64,000 nt of DNA from Dromaius novaehollandiae (GCF_036370855.1 NC_088105.1:12591619-12655618), one strand, 5' to 3'. Shown: positions 1-14,276, counted from the stretch's first letter. Translations and numbers: made by a program. The notes: generated from the sequence alone by a model not told the origin.

Positions 1-3000
1 GCCACCCATCTGGCCACTGGCAGAACAGGCCAAACAAATTAATACTCATTAACTCGCGCTGTACAGATATACAGCAGCAAATAGAAACTGAAAACTCAAA
101 GCATTTTGTCTGCCTTAATGAACTATTGCTCACGCACAGTAAGGGTGCACCACCACCATCTGCACGGGCACCTCTGCTCTCAGGGCTCTCCATCCCTGCA
201 GAAGGGACGCTGACTTGTCCAAGGAAAATGCAGCCCAGATCTCTGCGGGAGGGCATTGCCGTCCAAGCCAGTGGCAGCACGTGCCCCCAAGACGTGCAGG
301 GTGCAGTTTCAAAACCAAACAAGTCCCCTGCGTTGCGTTCCTCATGGCTGAGACAGCCCCGTGATTCAGTTCCAGGCTGACACGGAGAAACCTGGCCAGG
401 GAAAAAGGGGGGTATTTCCCATATGAAAATAAGCCCTTATATAGGAAGATCTGCTCCAAGCTACCATGCCGCAGTGAATCACCCTTCTCCCAGCCAATGG
501 GGAAAGTGCCGGGAGAGGCAGACCTGGCATATGGAAATTTCAGCTCTTAAGTCAAATATTATTTCAAAGTTAATGACAAACAAAATCTATTTTTGCAGTG
601 GTCTTGTTTAAAATATTTCCCCTTAATACTCTTGAAATAGCAGTAATTGAAAACGGTTCTTTGAAATGCCAGTGCATACTTCTTTAATTATATCCTGTGC
701 TGTCTGTTTCCAATGAAAGGGCCCTATCTGTTTGCAGTTACTGATCTTATGAAAAACAGGCTTGGGACCAAGTCGAATGGAACTGAAATAAGAAACATTT
801 CCCTTCAGAGGCATCATTTGAGCTAATTAACTTTAATCATTCCAGAAACATCTTTTTGTGATTTCTTCCCCTGCGTCTGAGCTGGTGAGCATCCAAGGCA
901 GCCCAGTGGGAGAGAGCTGGCCAGGGGCTGTGCCGCCCCGTCCTCTCCAGGGGACAGCCACCAGTTTAGGCCTTGCTCGTCTGTCCAAGCGTCCTCCAGG
1001 AGAGCGCGAGGCTGGGGAGGGAAACACAGCCACAGCCAAACCTGTTAGTGGCGGGCTGATCAGGCCTGCAAAATCACAGCCTGGTGCAAGGGAAAAAGAA
1101 ACCCTCTTCTGAAGCAAAAGGTCAGGACTTCATGGGCTGTTTGAGCTAGTTGTGAGGTTGGTTTTTCTTGGGATCGGATGGCGCTACTGTACAAGAACCT
1201 GGAGTTGGAAAGAGCGTTGTTACAAACTTTCACTCATGGTATCACAAAGAGGGAGCAATTACGAAGCCCCTCCTAGGAAAACAAGGCATTCACCAGAGCC
1301 ACCACCTTCTGTAGGTGGGCAACCAACCCTTAAGTGAGGGTGTTTTCCAGGTAGGAAGTTTGCAGAAGCTGTTAACATGCAGCAGGGCAGCTGAGACACG
1401 GCATGCATGAGCCAGAGCAGTGCCAATGAGAGCAGGTCAGTGCATGAAGCCTGGGGCTGCAAAACATGAGCCAGGAGGAGTGGGGTTACAACTGCAGAGT
1501 CAAAGCAGAGCCCAGCAGCCACAGCATCTGTAGTTAACATAAAGAGCATCTCAGCACTTGGGCAGGAGGCTTAGATCTCAGGAGTTTTGTCCCTTTTTTT
1601 CTGGGAAGACAGGGAATAGGCCATGAGCTGCTGTTGCCCCACAGGTGCGGAGTTGGTCCCAGTATTACGGGTTGATGGTTTCAGTTACAAATGTCCAGTT
1701 TGGAAGCAGCTAGCAGCGTGAGAGAGGTGTGCCAGCTGCACGCATGGCCTAACCCTGACCTGTCGGCACAAGCTCAGGGGGTCGCAGGTCAGAGCTTAGC
1801 TGTGAGCAAGTGTTTTAAAAAAACAAACCAACAGAGCAAGAAGTGAAGACCTTGCTGGGAAGCAGCCACTCAGCCCCTGGGGCCGGTCCATCCCATGCCC
1901 TCCTGCCCGCCCACGTCCCACTCACCCCCAGACACCACAGCCCAGGGACCGGCAGGGTATCGATGCTGGAAACAGCTGCCTTTCACATCTCCAGGTTGCA
2001 AAAACGTGACTGGGCTTGGGCTGGGGAAGAGAAATGTGCCTGGAGAAGGGGACCTTTCAGCAGCAAGGCATCAGCACTCGCCGGTACCGGGGGTGCAGCA
2101 GGGAAGCCAGAGGACAGAGAAAATTTCAGGGAAGCCAGAGGACGCAGACGATTTCCTTCGAGGGCTCAAAGCCCACCAGAGGGAGCTGAAAGCCTGCAGA
2201 TGCCGAGCTGCATCCCCCAGGTCTCCTGTATCCACAGCCTCTGGCCAGCACGAGGACTGGGCATTGCCCTGTGCCACCTGGGCTCGGGGCCAGGGCACCC
2301 CTGGGGCACGCCTGGCACGGGAAGAGCAGCCAGAGGCACCGGCATTTGGAGACGGAGAAGGAGAGAGATGTGGGGGCCTGAGACATGTGCCTCTGTTTTG
2401 TGTTATCGCTACATGCCCAGGAAAGCATTTCCCCACATTTGCCCCTTCCCTGCTTGCCAGACTTCCCTCTGTTGGAAAGGTGAGGGACTGTGAGCAGGGC
2501 AGGCTGCTAAAAAATCCCGCTCCATCCCTGTTGGCTGGTTTAAAACAGTTGGAGCAAGGCCCAGAGGAAGGCTGGGCTTGCTGTAAGGTGTTTGGAAGTT
2601 TTTGAATAACAAAATAGGCCAAGCTGCATAACCTCAAATTACCCGCATGGCTTTCAGGGGCGTGGGATGCTGATGAACCGTTGCGGAGTTGGCTGTGGCA
2701 CTGCACTGAAAGGGTTTGCACTGCTGCTGGAGGAGATGGTAGTGTGGACCATGACACCTATGGAAAGCGGCTCCATGCCAAAAGTCAAAGCAGCTCTGGT
2801 TTAGAGCTGTCCCAGTGAACTGCTCCCGGCACAACAAGGGAGAAAATCTGGGTGCCCACCAAGGCTGTGAGAAAGGAGTGTGGTGGGGAGAGGAATAGTC
2901 TTGGGAAAGATGCTGTCCTGGAAAGCATCTCCCAGCAAGCAGCGGAGGTGAAAGCTTGTGCTCTTGCCGGGATGGTTTGTCCATTAGACATTTGGGGGTT

Positions 3001-6000
3001 AAAGGCCTGACCGATCAGCATCACAAAGATGGGACAAATGGGAACACGGGACTATTGCTGCAGAAAGATGTCACACCTTCAGGAAGGACAGTCTGGTGGG
3101 ATGGGAGGAGATGGTATCCACAGAAATGCATCTACCTTTACTCCCAAAGCAGGGAAGCAATGGGAGGGCAGAGATGTTCAGTGCACCCAGGGAAAGGAGA
3201 AAAGGGAAAGGAGGGTTCAATGTGCTCCATGCACTTTCCACCTCTGCCACTGGCTGCAGCCCACCGGCACCCCAGCACGGGACATCTGTCCTGTGCACAG
3301 GGAGAAGTGTTTTTGGAAGAGCTGCTAGGACTTCTGGTGGTCTGGGCCACACGGCACTGGCCTTGCTCAGCATCACAGCTGCAGGGAGCCTGGATGCGCC
3401 CTAGCTCACTGCTCTCCAGCAGCCAGGAGCTGGGGGACAGGCATCGGCTCGGATCCACAACAGGTTTGCTGTGCAGGCTGGAAAGGTGGCTGTGTCTGCG
3501 CTGAACCTGGCCTGGGGCTGTTGATTGTTTCTGCTATAAGCTTCTCATGGCTGCATCTAGGCCATTTTGGACAAGAGCTGGATTAATTTTACCAAAACAA
3601 TCCTCATCTGCTGCCTCTGAACCCAGCTCACTCAGGCCAACTCTACTGAGCATTTTCTATTTAGCCTCACCAGCAATGTCTCTGCACAATGGGTAACCCT
3701 AAGGGAAGAGCTGACCTTGTCAGCCTGATGTCAGGGCCCTAAGGGCACTAGTGGGCCTTAACTGCCCCAACCAGCCTCACCTGGGTCCCCCACCCATGCA
3801 CCACCTGCCATGGGCCCAGTAGCCCATGGCCATGGGCCATTTAAGCTCAGGTGGGGGTGCTGCTCCTCTTGCTTCCTCTGTGCCTGGTCAGTGTGAGGCT
3901 TTGTGTGATTGTCCTCAGGGTTGCTGCTGCAAATCCAGCTTTTTAGCACTGGGCACCAGTGCCAGGACATAAGCTGTAAATGAGCCAAGGAAGCTGCAAG
4001 CATTAATGGGAGGTAAGGGCTTTTTTCCTGCTTGCCTTGTCAAGCAGAGCTGTTTGCTGCTGTGCTGGGATTCAGGCCTCCAGTGACACTGGAAGGTAAC
4101 CCTGCATGAGCTGAGCTGTGCTCACAGGGAAAAAAATTGCCAAATGGCACAGAAAGATTTGCTTAGAAGCAAAGGTGAAGGTGAGTGCAGATCCTGCAGT
4201 ACAATAGCAAGAGCAAATTCTGCTATTGAGGTGCTCCAGGGCAGCTCTGATGCCAGGAGGCACCAAGGAAGAGTTGCACTAACATGCAAACCAGCCAGCA
4301 AGTACTGTTGTTGTGTTAGACAGCAGAAACATCCTGGACTGACCCCAGGTGGAGGCTGTGGTGAGAAAATTGAGCCCTGAGGGCTCAGCTCTGCCCTGCT
4401 TGTGGAGGGCTCCAGGCTGTTCCAGAGTCCAGAAGCAGATCCAACAGGTAAGTTAATTGATGTTGTAATCCAAACAAACTCTGTCCTGGAGGCAACATCT
4501 TCCATCAGCTCCTTAAAACCTTTGCAGAGCCAGCTATGGGATTCTGCAGTACCAGTTACTGGTGGTGCAGCTCAGCTAACCTGCCTGCAAAGTTGCGTAA
4601 AAGAGCCAAGCACTTGAGCAGGGCACTTGGAAACTGCAGTGGGGGCAACGTCTCTCAGCAGCACGTCTCTCATCCCAGCTTCTGTGCTTATAGGCCACCC
4701 TGGAGCCCCAAGGGCGCTTGAGGGTGGGGCAGGGGTATGGCTAGTGTGCACAGAGCTGTGCGGGAGCCCCAGGGTATGGTGGGCACAAACACAGACTGAT
4801 GCAGCAGCTGGTACGGAGGCTGGCTGTGTGGGAAAAATGTTCTTTGTGCAATTACTTGCTGGAGCAACTAAAAGTAGTTACAGGAGCAGAAATGAGTGAT
4901 TGTTCACTCTGCTCCCTGTGTGCTTGGAGAGATTTACTAGCTAGTAACAGAAGATCAGATTCCCCTGTCCCAGACTCTATGCAATAGAGCACTAATTACA
5001 GTTAATAGCTGTACTGAAGCAGCTCATTTTTTTCTGGCATGACAGCAAAAATAACATGATTTAGCAATATCCCTACAGCAAAAGGGCCAGAGACTCTTCT
5101 GAGATTGTTTCTGCAGGCTTTACACAACAGGCAGAGCAATGGCAAGGAGACAACGGAAAAGGGCATTGGCAGGAGCTGAAATCAGGCCTATTGGTCTGGA
5201 TGCCTGGGATGGGTAAGTGAGCAGAGCAGGCCATCACCTGAGCCAGGGGAGCCCTCAGGGTCAGGGAATAGCCTGGGTGACTGATTGCCAAGGAGACTTC
5301 TCTTTTCTCCAGCTTCCCCGGTGGCCAGCAGTTTGAGCATGCATGGAAGAGACCTGCCTGCTGGAGGGTATGAAAGAAGTGACAGGGAAGAGTCCTCTCT
5401 ACCCCAAAACTCCCATTCTGTAGGTGCACAGTGGAAAAAAGAGGGAAGAAGTATGTTGCTGTGTGGCTTTTGCATGTGGTGCAGAGATGTGTAGGCCTGA
5501 AAGAACAAGGGTGCTGGGAGGGCGGTGCATTGCACCCACTCCTGAGAGGCAGTTGGCATTTCACTGCACACTGGAAGGAGTTGGTGCATTCATTGCAAAA
5601 AGTCTGATTGCCAGGGCTGTTTCAGAACAGGGCATGGGAAATGTAAGTGGGTTGCAGGTGCGAAGGTAAGCAGAACAAATATTAGCATAAAGACATTGTG
5701 GCAAGAGGGACACAGGACTGAATATGTGATACGGTGAAGCTGAGCGAGGCATCAGCTTTTCAGCCCAGCTACCCAGCAGCTTGTGGGGTTCTGGGTGCTC
5801 ATGGTCTGGAGGCTGAAGCAGGCAGCCCTGGCACTTGAGATGCCTGGGCTCAGTGCTGGGTGCTTTCCCCTCTGCCCCGTCATTAGGTATGAAAAGGGAA
5901 TAAGAGCAGAGCTGCTTTTGAAAGTGAGTTGGAGGTGTGCAGCTCTGAGCAATGCACTAAGGGAACTCCTTGCTCACCCTGCCTGGTGACTCTGCTTTCA

Positions 6001-9000
6001 GCCCTGAAGGGTGCTGGGATCTCCAGGGTACCTGTTGGCTCAGTTTCTCCCAGGTTGTCTGGCACAGAAGTGAGACAAACTAGTTTGTGCCTCTAGAACC
6101 AGTGCCAGTTTAAGCAGTTTTGCGTTATATATGTGTTAAATTCGATACATGGGAGCTGTAAATCTTTTCCTACTGATAGTAGGACACTGCTACCTTAAAG
6201 CTTTATCCAAGCCAGGTTTATAGTAGCCTGCATGCAGGAAAAACAGAAATGAGCAGGAAAAACTTCAGGCTTTTCTTTAGGGTGTAGGTGGATCAAACTT
6301 TCCAGCTTTCTCTACAATAGGCATAAAGGCTAGAAATCTATGTTTTAAAGAAAGGTGATAGTTCTCTTTTAACAACCTGACCCCAGAAGCTGGGGCCTGA
6401 AGTATTCTTTGAGCAGCCCTGCTAAAGCGGGGAGGGAGGAGTGGCGGCAGCAGCACTTCTCCCCAGAGCTGGACAATTTTCCATAGTTTGAGATCCTCTC
6501 CTCCCTTTTGGTCAAAATCATCTGCAAATGAAGCATTAAGTACCTATTTGCCAACACTAAAATGTGTGGATTTGCTTTTAATGGCCTGAGGGGAGGTGGC
6601 TTTTGCTGGTTCACACTGTAGGCAGCTCTCAGTGCTGTGAAGTATTTTTCCCTGCAGTCTTTTTTTCTTCCTTGCAGTATGTGTGTGTGGGGGGGTTGTT
6701 TTTTAAATATTGTGCTGGCTGTGTGATCTCAAGTCCTTGGGGTGGGCAAGCCTGGGTCCTCCAAGTGCCCTTGACCTGTCTTCAGGCTGGAGGCGGACAG
6801 ACAGGAACATGATCCCCAAGTCCCCTGACCCCCTGGGGAATGGGGAATGCCTGCGGGGTCTGCCCAGCACCCCTCTGCCTGCTTTCCTGCTGCATGTCCA
6901 TGCTGCCACGAGTGGACTGCAGACTGGTCACCTCCACAAGGGCTTGTGTGATTTCACCCTTGGTGTCCCTGGTGAGTGACAGCATCAGCAACAAATTTGT
7001 GCGTGGAGAGGAGCACCCAGTAAAATCCCTCAGCTGGAGCTCTGGCCTCTGCTGTCAACAGTTGCTGCTAGCAGAGTTGTGGCTTTGCTGCCAGCAGCAC
7101 CTGGAGACCATCCTCTGAGCACGTCCTTGGGGCTGGAATAGTCCTTCAAAGAGGAGAAAGGACATTGTGGTCTTCAGATGGGTTTCTCATAACTGGCAAT
7201 TAACAGCCCTAAGACCATAATAATGCAACCTGATTCCTTTCCGCTGGGGACCAGCTGTGGCCTGCAAAGACAAATGGGTGCTTGGGCTGCATGGTGTAAC
7301 AGGGCTTAGAGCACTGAGGTCCTGGGAAAGCCAAATGGGAGGGCCTGGCCATGCATTTTCTTCCTGCCCTGCTTTTGAAGCAGCGACTGATCCAGCACTG
7401 AAGGGATCTGCTTGCAAGAGCCCCCCTTGTCTGCCTCCTGGGCACCACCTCGTCCTGGTAGGTGTGTGGCAGCTGGGCCTCGATGGACAGTGTAGGGAGG
7501 ACTTGCAAAACCCCTGTTTGTACAAACCTCTCCTTGGTTCTTGGCACAGCTGGGAAATTGCAATATGTGATTTTTTTTTTATTTTATTTTTTTTTTTGGC
7601 TGGAGGAGATGGGAGAGGGGAAAGAGTTGCCCATGTGCAAAGTAGTACTCGGGGTCCTGGGCTTAACTAGCCTTCCTTCTTTTGGAGCCTTCATCTCACT
7701 GAAAGTCTGCAGGACTCACTCCTAAACCCTGGGGCCTTAAGAAGACTTCCCTACTGAAGCAGCAAGGAGCTCCTTGTCTCTCCACTAGGCACATGAGCAA
7801 AATGTGCCGGTTCAAGCCATGGATGGCAACTGCAACTTCATCCATGCTGCCAAGGCTTCCTGGGGCTAGAAGGCACGAGAGGTGGATGTGCATGTCTCTT
7901 GTGGAGGTTTGAGTGGTTTGTCACTGGCATCCCGTGCCAGGGTGGTTACCAGTCACCTGCTGCATGGTATGTTGCTCCCAAGGACAAAAGGGAAAACATA
8001 CTTAGAGGGAATTGTGTGTTAAATCAACAAAACCTGTTTCAGGTAGGTGCGGTCACAAAGTGTCATATAGCAGTTTTGTGCTAGGACTTGAGCCAATAGT
8101 GTCCTGTTTGCTGAACAAAGCCTGTACTTGTTCCTTCTGCTGTTATTTCCCAGCTTGAAAGGTGAAGTTGGGGGGGGGGGGGGGGCAGGGGAGAGCAGAA
8201 AAGCAGTTCAAATCCTGCACTCCCAGCTGGGGACCTCACTAAGGCTTGGGGCTCCAAGCAAGGCTAGTCTTGCATGTAGGTGCTGGAGGAGACCCCTTTC
8301 CCCAGAGATGTTCCTGACAAAATACGGGCAGAGTAAGGATAGGAGAAGCAGTCAGCAGGAGGGGATGTTCTTAAGATCATTTGACAGGGAAGAATAAAAT
8401 ATGGGGCAATTCCAGGACAGCCACATTTGAGACCAGATGTTTGTGTGTAGCACCTCTAGCCTCTGCAGAGGTGCAGCAGGTGCTGTGAGAGTGGGCAGCT
8501 CTGTGGTATGGGCTGGGGTGCTTTTGCCCGTGGTGTAGCTGAGGTGTCTTTGTGTCTCTGGGCCTCTGTTTCCCTCTGCCTCAAGGCCTGCCAAGTTAAG
8601 CAAGAGCTAGAGCAGAAGCCAGGTAAATACTCAGATGCACTTGTGCCAGGTGATTGCCCAAGAGAAGAATGATCCTAGGTGATTTTGAGTGATGTGCTGC
8701 TATCCCAAGCTGAGCTGCTTTGGAGATGGGGCTCTGAGTATGAGAGAGGGAGCTGGGCAGCTACGGGTTTCCAGTGATGTCTTGCCTAATGCTCTTGGCT
8801 ATTTTGGGGTGTTCTTGGGATCCTGCCTGCATTCGTCAGAGGTCTATAAGACACCCAGTGCAAGATGACTAGGTGGTGCTGAGAGCTGGGGATCTGAGTA
8901 GAGCTCAGAGTAGATGCCTTTGAGACAGATGCAGTGAGAAATGTTTCTCATATTGCAGTCACTGTAGCAAGGAAGATTTTATGGGAGGCATGCCAGGGTT

Positions 9001-10520
9001 TTCAGCTGGCTTGGCCTTGTCTGGCAAGGTGACTGCTAAGCCATGAACATGGGTGAGATCCACATCCTAAGCTCCCTCCCTGCCCCCCACTGAAAAGCTG
9101 CAGATGAGAATGGCTCTGTGGGCAGTGGCAAACCCAGTGTTTGAAGATGTTCAGCCAAGCCTTGAGATGAAACCAGCTATCATGTCACACCTGAGGTCCA
9201 CTCAGCAGCTCACCTGCCTTAGGCAGTATCTAATAAAGGTGGTAAAACACAGAGCACATGAAACAAACCCTTTTCTGGTGCACACTACCCCAGCATTCAG
9301 CATGGGAGGGCTTGGCTTGATTGGGTTATGCATGCAAATTTAATAGGCCACTGTGGACCCATCATCCCTAAATGCACCTGATCCCTCAGAGCCTGGACTT
9401 GCTCTTGGCTTCTGTGTCATGCTGCAGCTCCATCTCCTCTCCCCACTCGGGCTGGGTGTTGTGTAAGAAAACTCTTCTCTGGCTTTCATTCTGTTTGACT
9501 TTCACATTTCCTATTTACCTTCTCCCTGATCTTTAGGCAGGTCAGCAGGGAACTCCTTCCTTACCAAGGGGAGAATTAACCTCTTTTGGGCTGCTAATGT
9601 GCACTACTCCCTTGTCCTGAGGGTAAACGCAACAGTGTGTGTATGTGAACATGTGTGTACTGAGGTTTTAGTCCTCTGAGACAGGTACCAGGAGAGTGAA
9701 CTTTCAGCTCTGGACAAATCCTCTGGCCCCATCCAAACCTGAGTGCTCCCCCTCTGGGGTGGAGAGTCCCTTCCCTTGCCCATCCTCCTGCTCACAGGGT
9801 GGAGGATACTGGTGAGGCCACCAGTGTGTGGACAGGCAGTGATGCTGGGATCCTAGGCAGCATCTTCCACACCCTGGTTGCCCTGGAGCCCTGAGCAGCC
9901 TCTGGGTTTTGCATGGACAAGGTCAAGGCAGGGGGTGAGGTGGCATCCTGTTGGGGGGGAGGCGGTGAGGCTATGTGCCAGCCTGGCTGAGAGCATCCTG
10001 TCTTTGCTTGGCTTATCTCCTGAGTCCCCAGGGTGCTGGTGTGCAGGGAATACATGGGGAATGTGTTCCTTGGGGCATGAGGTGAAAGGGTTGCGGTGCC
10101 ATGCTCTACGGGTATCCTCCCACAGCAGTGGTGACAGATCACTGCTGATGACTTCCCAACAAATAAACTTTTTGGCCATGCTTGCAGCAGAGATGAAAGA
10201 TCACAGGGGTTTCCGGAGAGCAGCTGTCCTCAAGTCAGGGCTGGTACACAAGGGTTAAGGAGAGCAAAGCAATGCTGTTATCTTTGCTCTTATAATTGCA
10301 AAGCATTAGTCTCCCTGGGGTGCTTTATCCATCATCCCCAAGTCTAATGGGAATTGCCTTGTAGACCTTTCCTGGAAGGATTTTGCTTACAAACAAAAAT
10401 GGTGGGAAGGGGAAGGAAATGAAAAATGTATCTTTAGCCATGTTCAAGAAAAACAAGAGCTGGCCTGGGAAGTATTCAGACATAATTACCGTAGATCAAA
10501 TGTGAGGTGAATGCTCTTGT
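1..10520. other. noncoding region, no gene recognised
   Basis: No reading frame here resembles a protein I know, and none is flanked by convincing splice sites with coding character. The longest open frames (about 1.84-2.76 kb) overlap on both strands in a GC-rich patch and read as low-complexity chance frames. Visible small features are a near-CArG AT-rich motif around 421-455, a short direct duplication near 2100-2150 and a 16-base G run at 8170-8185. By mammalian gene order this would be the PRRX1-side flank of the FMO cluster, but no homeobox exon is present. Confidence 0.5.
8170..8185 (+). repeat. poly-G tract
   Basis: Uninterrupted run of 16 G residues in noncoding DNA. Length is probably polymorphic or affected by sequencing. 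Confidence 0.9.
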
Positions 10521-10559
10521 TTACTGGTTGTGTTTATGTAACTCCCGTTGCTGATTTAT

Positions 10560-11060
10560 TGCCTGACAGTGAATCCTGGCTGGCGGGGCGCTGCTGGGGC
10601 GTCTGGAGGGCTCGGCTGAGCTGGGCAGGACGTTTCTTATTGACGCTTCAAAGATGGTTGAACAATGTAGCTGCACATCAGAGGAGCTGATGGGGCCGGA
10701 GGGAGGTGGGAGGAGAGGACAATTGTTCGCCCTGCTGGAGCGCCTTTGTGTGCTGGGGCCGCAGAGCCCCACCGCCCCCCCAGCGAGGCAGCGGTGCCGC
10801 TGGGAAGTTCTGTTCGTGCTTTGGTGCGAGTGGAGTCGGAGCCCAGCTGCGGCTGGGACATGGCGCTGCGGTTTCACGGGGTTTTGTGCTTCGGCGGAGA
10901 TCAGAGCGGAGCCCCCGGCAACGCTGAGCTGGCGTGTGGGGCGTGCTCCTGGCACTCGCCCTCCCGCGGGCCAGCTCGGCAGCCGGAGCGGGAGTCGCTG
11001 AGGCTGAAGGCTGCTCTGGGCTGCCTGGGTGCACCTCCCGGCTGGCTGGAGGGGCTGATG
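10560..11060. promoter_or_regulatory. GC-rich block, possible enhancer or cryptic promoter
   Basis: This roughly 500-bp block is clearly richer in G+C and CpG than the flanking noncoding DNA. It carries a TCF/LEF-like TCAAAG and a SOX-like AACAAT close together (about 10647-10668) and a second SOX-like ACAATTG near 10720. No open frame in it resembles a known protein and no TATA box is evident. It could be a conserved enhancer, the promoter of a noncoding RNA, or only a local GC peak. The regulatory role is inference from composition and motif clustering. Confidence 0.3.
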
Positions 11061-14000
11061 GCTGTGATCAAGGCACTACACTGGGACTTACTCCCATTGG
11101 TGTGCTAAAAGATTATCCTCCTCCCAGCTGTTTAAACTGATGTTCCTTGGGGAAACATCTGCCTCTTGCTGTGTGTTTTGTGCTGCCTCCGGCAGCTGAA
11201 GGAGGAGTAATGCCACACAGGGTATGTACGTGGCCCAACCTGGTGGGAAGGCTAGAGGAGCGCTTGAGCCTATCTGCTCCACCGCAGCCCTCCAGCATGT
11301 GTCGTGCCTCTTCTTCAGCATCCAAAATAGCTCTGCGTCCCTTGGGAGTCCGGGGACCTGCTGAGCAGTCCTCCACCAGCTACTGCCTGGGTCACACTGT
11401 CTTTAGTGGCAAGTATTTCTCGTTGCTGTGGCTGGTCAGGGTGGCGTTTGGGGGAGCCTTTGCACAAACCCTGGATGGGACTAAAATTGGCAGTTTGGAA
11501 GGGTTTCTTTTCCTTTGCTGTTGCTACCAGTAGGAGGATTAAGAGGAGTGCTAGTGAGAGGGCTGCCCTGTGCTGCTGTCCTGCTCCTGCCCAGGGAAGA
11601 GCTAACAGGCTGCATCAGGATCTGCCATGGTCACAGCTTGCATTTTTCCTTGATGTTCCTCAATTTTCCCCAACTCCTCCAGGATATGGTGCTCCAGAGA
11701 AGGTCTGACTGCTTTTTGAGCCCTGGACTAGGCTGCATGGGAGAGTGGCAGTGCAGTTGGTGGGCTGTCAGTGCATCCTGCATGGGGTGAGGGTCCCACT
11801 GCCAGGCTCCACCTGGGTCAATGACATGGGAAGGCACCAGCCCTGCTGGTTGATCCAAAGACCTCTTGTTGCAGGGGCCAGTGAGGAAGGGGGAATGGCT
11901 GTGGGAAAGCACCCCAGGTTGCCAGTGATGAGCCTCATAGCAGGGCTGTGTGTCTTCTCCTGCCAGGTTGGCTCAGCTTTGGGCTGCATTAGCTCTAGTT
12001 TGTCCCTCTGCTGATTTGTTCCCACTGTGGCTTCAGCTTCTGTGGCTCGACTTCTCCAGTGATGTCTGTTATTTCAGCCAGGGTCCACTGCCAACCCCTG
12101 CCCTCTGGTTAATGAATAACTGCTCTGAGCTTGGCTCTGGAGCCAGTGACCCTTGTGGGCAGCCAGTGCTGCTGTCGCATCAGCGTGCTTGGGTTCAGGG
12201 TGGCAACGCACATGTGTGTGGCAGCAGCTAGCAGGAATAGATGGGAAGATTTTTATCATATGCTCTTGGCAGGGAGAATTTCTTATGATGCACTTGTGTC
12301 CCAAGGCTGATTGCAGTGCTGGGGAGGGCTTCAAAGGCCGAAGATGCCAAGGGCTGCTGTAGTGCCAAGGTAGTCTTGTACATGGCTATACTGGGAGGTG
12401 TTCCCAAGGATCCTCAATGAGCTGGGAGTTTCCATGGCAAAAGGGACCTTCCAAAGCTCCTGAACAGGCAGCTGGTGATAAGTCATGACCAAGGAAGGGA
12501 TGATCTTTTGCTGCTCTCTTCATGTGGCAGCTCCCACTCCTTTGAGCAGGTACCACCACAGCTCAGGAGTGAGAACGATGGCTGCCCACTCAAAGATGGA
12601 AAATGTGCTGTAAAGCTCTTATGTCTCCTGTCCTTGAAGCTGGTTACCAATAAGATTCATGTCATCATTCCCTAACCACTCTGAGATCTACAAAAAAGAC
12701 AGTGGGAATTCAGGACTGAGGAAATACTGTGCCAGCTGTCATTAGCACAAAGACTATGTTACATTGAGTAAGAGCTGGTGGAGCCATTTGTGCTGGTGTT
12801 CCTGAGAGATTTACACCATGACGTGTGGAGATGATGATGCAAAGTCTTAATATGTTGAACTGTGCCATGACTTTTCAGAGATGTGTCACAATTATCCCAG
12901 TCAGGAAAAGACCCTGCTGCTGTGGTTGCCATGGTGTAAAGCTGCACCGAGCCACTGCCAGAATGTTGGCCACAATCTGGGCAGGTGCCATGTAGCACTG
13001 TAAATTGTGCCTGGCCTGAGTCAGAGCCACCTTTAGCCTCAGTGGCTGTTGAGTTGCGGTGGCTGCAACACATCTATGTCCAGAGGAGATCTGGATGCCT
13101 GCTCATCCCATGCTGCTCCATGCGGGCACTGAGACTGCCAGCATCGTGTGAGCATGACAAGTGGCAGCTTTGGTGTCACCTCCAGATAGGGGGGAGCTGC
13201 TGGCCACTGGGCCAATGTCCTCTTTGATTGAGTTCACTGATGGGTCAAAATTGCTGACTACCTAGAATGGTGTTTTGAGCTGGAAGAAGACGGTTTCTTG
13301 TAGGCAAGACCATTTTTGTTAATTGTTCTCACTCTTTTGAAGGCTGAGAGCTCCCTCCTGTTGTCTTCCTGTAGTGTATGATAAGTAAAACATAATTTTG
13401 CAGATGTTGTCCAGAACTGCCTTTAGTGTCGTTAGAAACAAAGTTTTTGATTTTTGCTTAGGGATTTTTGAATACCTGAACTTCTCTCTTTTCTCCAACT
13501 TCCTGTGCCTGCAGCCTTTTCTCTTCCTTTAGAAAGGAAAGACCTAAAGAGGAAAAATGGCAGGAAAATGTCCAAAATCTTTTTTCCCTTCTTTTGAATG
13601 AGGAAAATACCAGCTGGAAAATGATGAGTCAAGAGGTCGAAGGCCTATTCCTATTTCTGATGCTCCTCTGTGTCACTGGGTAAATGATTTACTCTTCTTG
13701 CACCTTTGTTCCCTTCCCTCTGCACTAGGATGGTCTTGCCTATTGCTGTCACAAGTCCCAGCAGTCCTGAACAAAGCCTCTGCTTTCCTTGTGTTTGCTT
13801 GTGCAATGGCCACTCCTGATTAGCAGTGCATCTTCACCTGGCAGAGCAGTGTGCTCATGGTAGCTCTGGGCTGGAGCTTGCTAGGACTTGGTTTCTGAAG
13901 GCCAAGTGTGGGAGGGAGAAGACCCATATGCTACACAAAAATACATGATTGATCATCTGCACAGGTGAATAACACTGAAGCTAGGAAAATTACACACTGT

Positions 14001-14276
14001 CTTCAAAGGAAAATCATACCCCTGCATCTTGTAATCAACCGAATGCAATGACCTGACATGTTGGGTGCAACTCAAATCCATGAAAGTTCACTAAGAGTCA
14101 AATGTTTCCAGCCAGGAAATAAGATTCCATCTAATGTGATTCCTCTTCTGTTCTCTTAAATCTAAAATGCCTGATAATTTTGGGGGTGATAGTGAACTGG
14201 TGAGCATTTATGGAAGTAACTGTTGCCCTTCCTGCTTGAAAATAAAACAGTAGTGTTCCTCACAGCTGGATGTTTG
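11061..14276. other. noncoding region, no gene recognised
   Basis: Short open frames only, none with recognisable similarity or a consistent pair of splice sites. If the orphan exon at 14667 belongs to a + strand gene, this stretch is probably its intronic DNA. Confidence 0.45.

Noticed and set aside
1843-2757. Overlapping open frames of 216-236 codons on both strands
   Set aside because: Several frames are open at once because stops are rare in GC-rich DNA; the products are Pro/Ser/Gly-rich without any recognisable domain or good splice sites.
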